Of a stretch of 64,000 nt of DNA, positions 63,387 to 64,000 are shown one piece after another. The position numbers and the translations under genes were made by a program. Numbering within the stretch: position 1 is the first letter of the stretch; every line of letters begins with the position of its first letter. Under the pieces are notes generated by a model. That model was not told the DNA's origin. It was given only the letters and a program-made list of their open reading frames with translations, and searched no databases. Source of the DNA: Streptomyces noursei (GTDB taxonomy: Bacteria > Actinomycetota > Actinomycetes > Streptomycetales > Streptomycetaceae); contig NZ_LWBU01000364.1 of NCBI RefSeq assembly GCF_001646665.1, positions 1 to 64,000 of the forward strand, written 5' to 3'.

Positions 63387-64000
63387 TCAGCGCCCCAGCG
63401 CCTCCGTCACACCGGTCTCCTTGCGCCCCAGGAACGTCGGGTCCGGCTCGAACACCGCGTCCAGGGCCGCCTTTCCGGCGGCCACCAGCTCGCGGCTCTG
63501 GCCGTAGTACCAGACCGAGTCGCGCGGCTCGCCCACCCCGACCCCGTACACGTCGATGTCCGCCGCCCGGCACAGCGCCACCGCCCGGCGGATGTGGAAG
63601 TCCTGGGTGACCAGGACGGCCCGGTCCACCCCGAAGATCCTCTTCGCGCGGACGCACGAGTCCCAGGTGTCGAAGCCCGCGTAGTCGCTGACGATCCGCC
63701 CGTCCGGTACGCCCCGCTCCCTCAGGTACGCGCGCATGGCGTCCGGCTCGTCGTACTCCACGCGGCCGTTGTCGCCGGTGACGAGGACGACCCTGACCTT
63801 GCCGTCCCGGTACAGCGCGGCGGCGGTGTCGAGCCGGTGGGCCAGGTACGGTGTCGGCCGGCCCTTCCACAGCCCGGCCCCGAACACCACGGCCACGTCC
63901 CGCGCGGGCACGTCCGCCGCCGTGCGCAGCCGGTCGTCGGCGACGGCGCGCAGCCACGCCGCGGGCGTGAGCGCCAGGACGCACGCCACCACGACCCCCT
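63387..64000 (-). CDS. YdcF/SanA (DUF218) family protein, N-terminus cut by window
   Basis: A partial protein of at least 204 residues. Its start lies beyond the right edge; the visible N-terminal part is a membrane segment ('MVACVLALTPAAWL'). The DUF218 domain has 'DVAVVFGAGLWKGRPTPYLAHRLDTAAALYRDGKV', 'VLVTGDNG' and 'SDYAGFDTWDSCVRAKRIFGVDRAVLVTQDFHIRRAVAL'. E. coli SanA and ElyC of this family affect envelope integrity; the actinobacterial role is unknown. Confidence 0.85.
   Translation of the reverse strand, partial: GVVVACVLALTPAAWLRAVADDRLRTAADVPARDVAVVFGAGLWKGRPTPYLAHRLDTAAALYRDGKVRVVLVTGDNGRVEYDEPDAMRAYLRERGVPDGRIVSDYAGFDTWDSCVRAKRIFGVDRAVLVTQDFHIRRAVALCRAADIDVYGVGVGEPRDSVWYYGQSRELVAAGKAALDAVFEPDPTFLGRKETGVTEALGR

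Overview
The window is about 64 kb of very GC-rich DNA with GTG and TTG starts, ATGA start/stop overlaps and actinobacterial gene families. It is best read as core chromosome of a Streptomyces or close relative. The gene order (hrcA-dnaJ2-rsmE, phoH-ybeY-era, leuA, recO-uppS-zur-znu-glyS, dus-ppdK, nir-nas) matches what I remember of the central Streptomyces chromosome; that synteny is recalled, not computed. I saw no rRNA, tRNA, CRISPR array, intact insertion sequence, prophage or biosynthetic cluster.

Region 1 (1-21944) is housekeeping. It holds DUF3097 and a metallo-hydrolase, the hrcA-dnaJ2 heat-shock operon behind a CIRCE operator, rsmE, a translationally coupled AAA-ATPase/TPR pair, HIT, RNase Z and adenine deaminase. 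An MFS transporter and a PfkB kinase diverge around a Crp-like palindrome. A phoH-ybeY-CNNM-MmcQ operon follows, then a divergent MFS/XRE-regulator pair, a lipoprotein, a cytidine-deaminase-like protein lacking its catalytic residues, and era.

Region 2 (21991-32591) mixes core and accessory genes. A protealysin-like M4 protease is paired with an emfourin-type inhibitor. leuA follows a leucine-rich leader peptide. Then come TerB, a deazaflavin-nitroreductase/hemerythrin fusion, ferredoxin reductase behind a possible iron box, and a run of small regulatory or toxin-antitoxin-like genes: Scr1-type XRE plus DUF397, two coupled small ORFs, and DUF6247 plus a small partner.

Region 3 (32673-49972) holds recO, uppS, the Zur/ZnuABC zinc system with two Zur-box-like sites, and glyS. 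A TetR/aldo-keto reductase pair has a perfect operator-like palindrome. It continues with an MFS exporter, a dihydrouridine synthase, a palindrome-rich gap, and ppdK followed by four tandem hairpins.

Region 4 (49942-64000) holds a Tat-exported PhoX-like protein and assimilatory nitrogen genes (nirBD, a nirB-like FAD reductase, nasA) with 11-bp-phased GlnR-like sites in front of both transcription units. It also has a TSUP permease, a class F sortase next to a sortase-substrate-like surface protein, an FMN reductase behind a MerR-like operator, CutA and a gamma-glutamylcyclotransferase-like protein.

The least expected signal is a set of related short repeats at 1-69, 39766-39974 and 61017-61180. 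Each ends in CTAG and supplies the TAG stop codon of the gene it abuts. In the two complete copies it lies between convergent genes, and one copy seems to have lengthened a protein.
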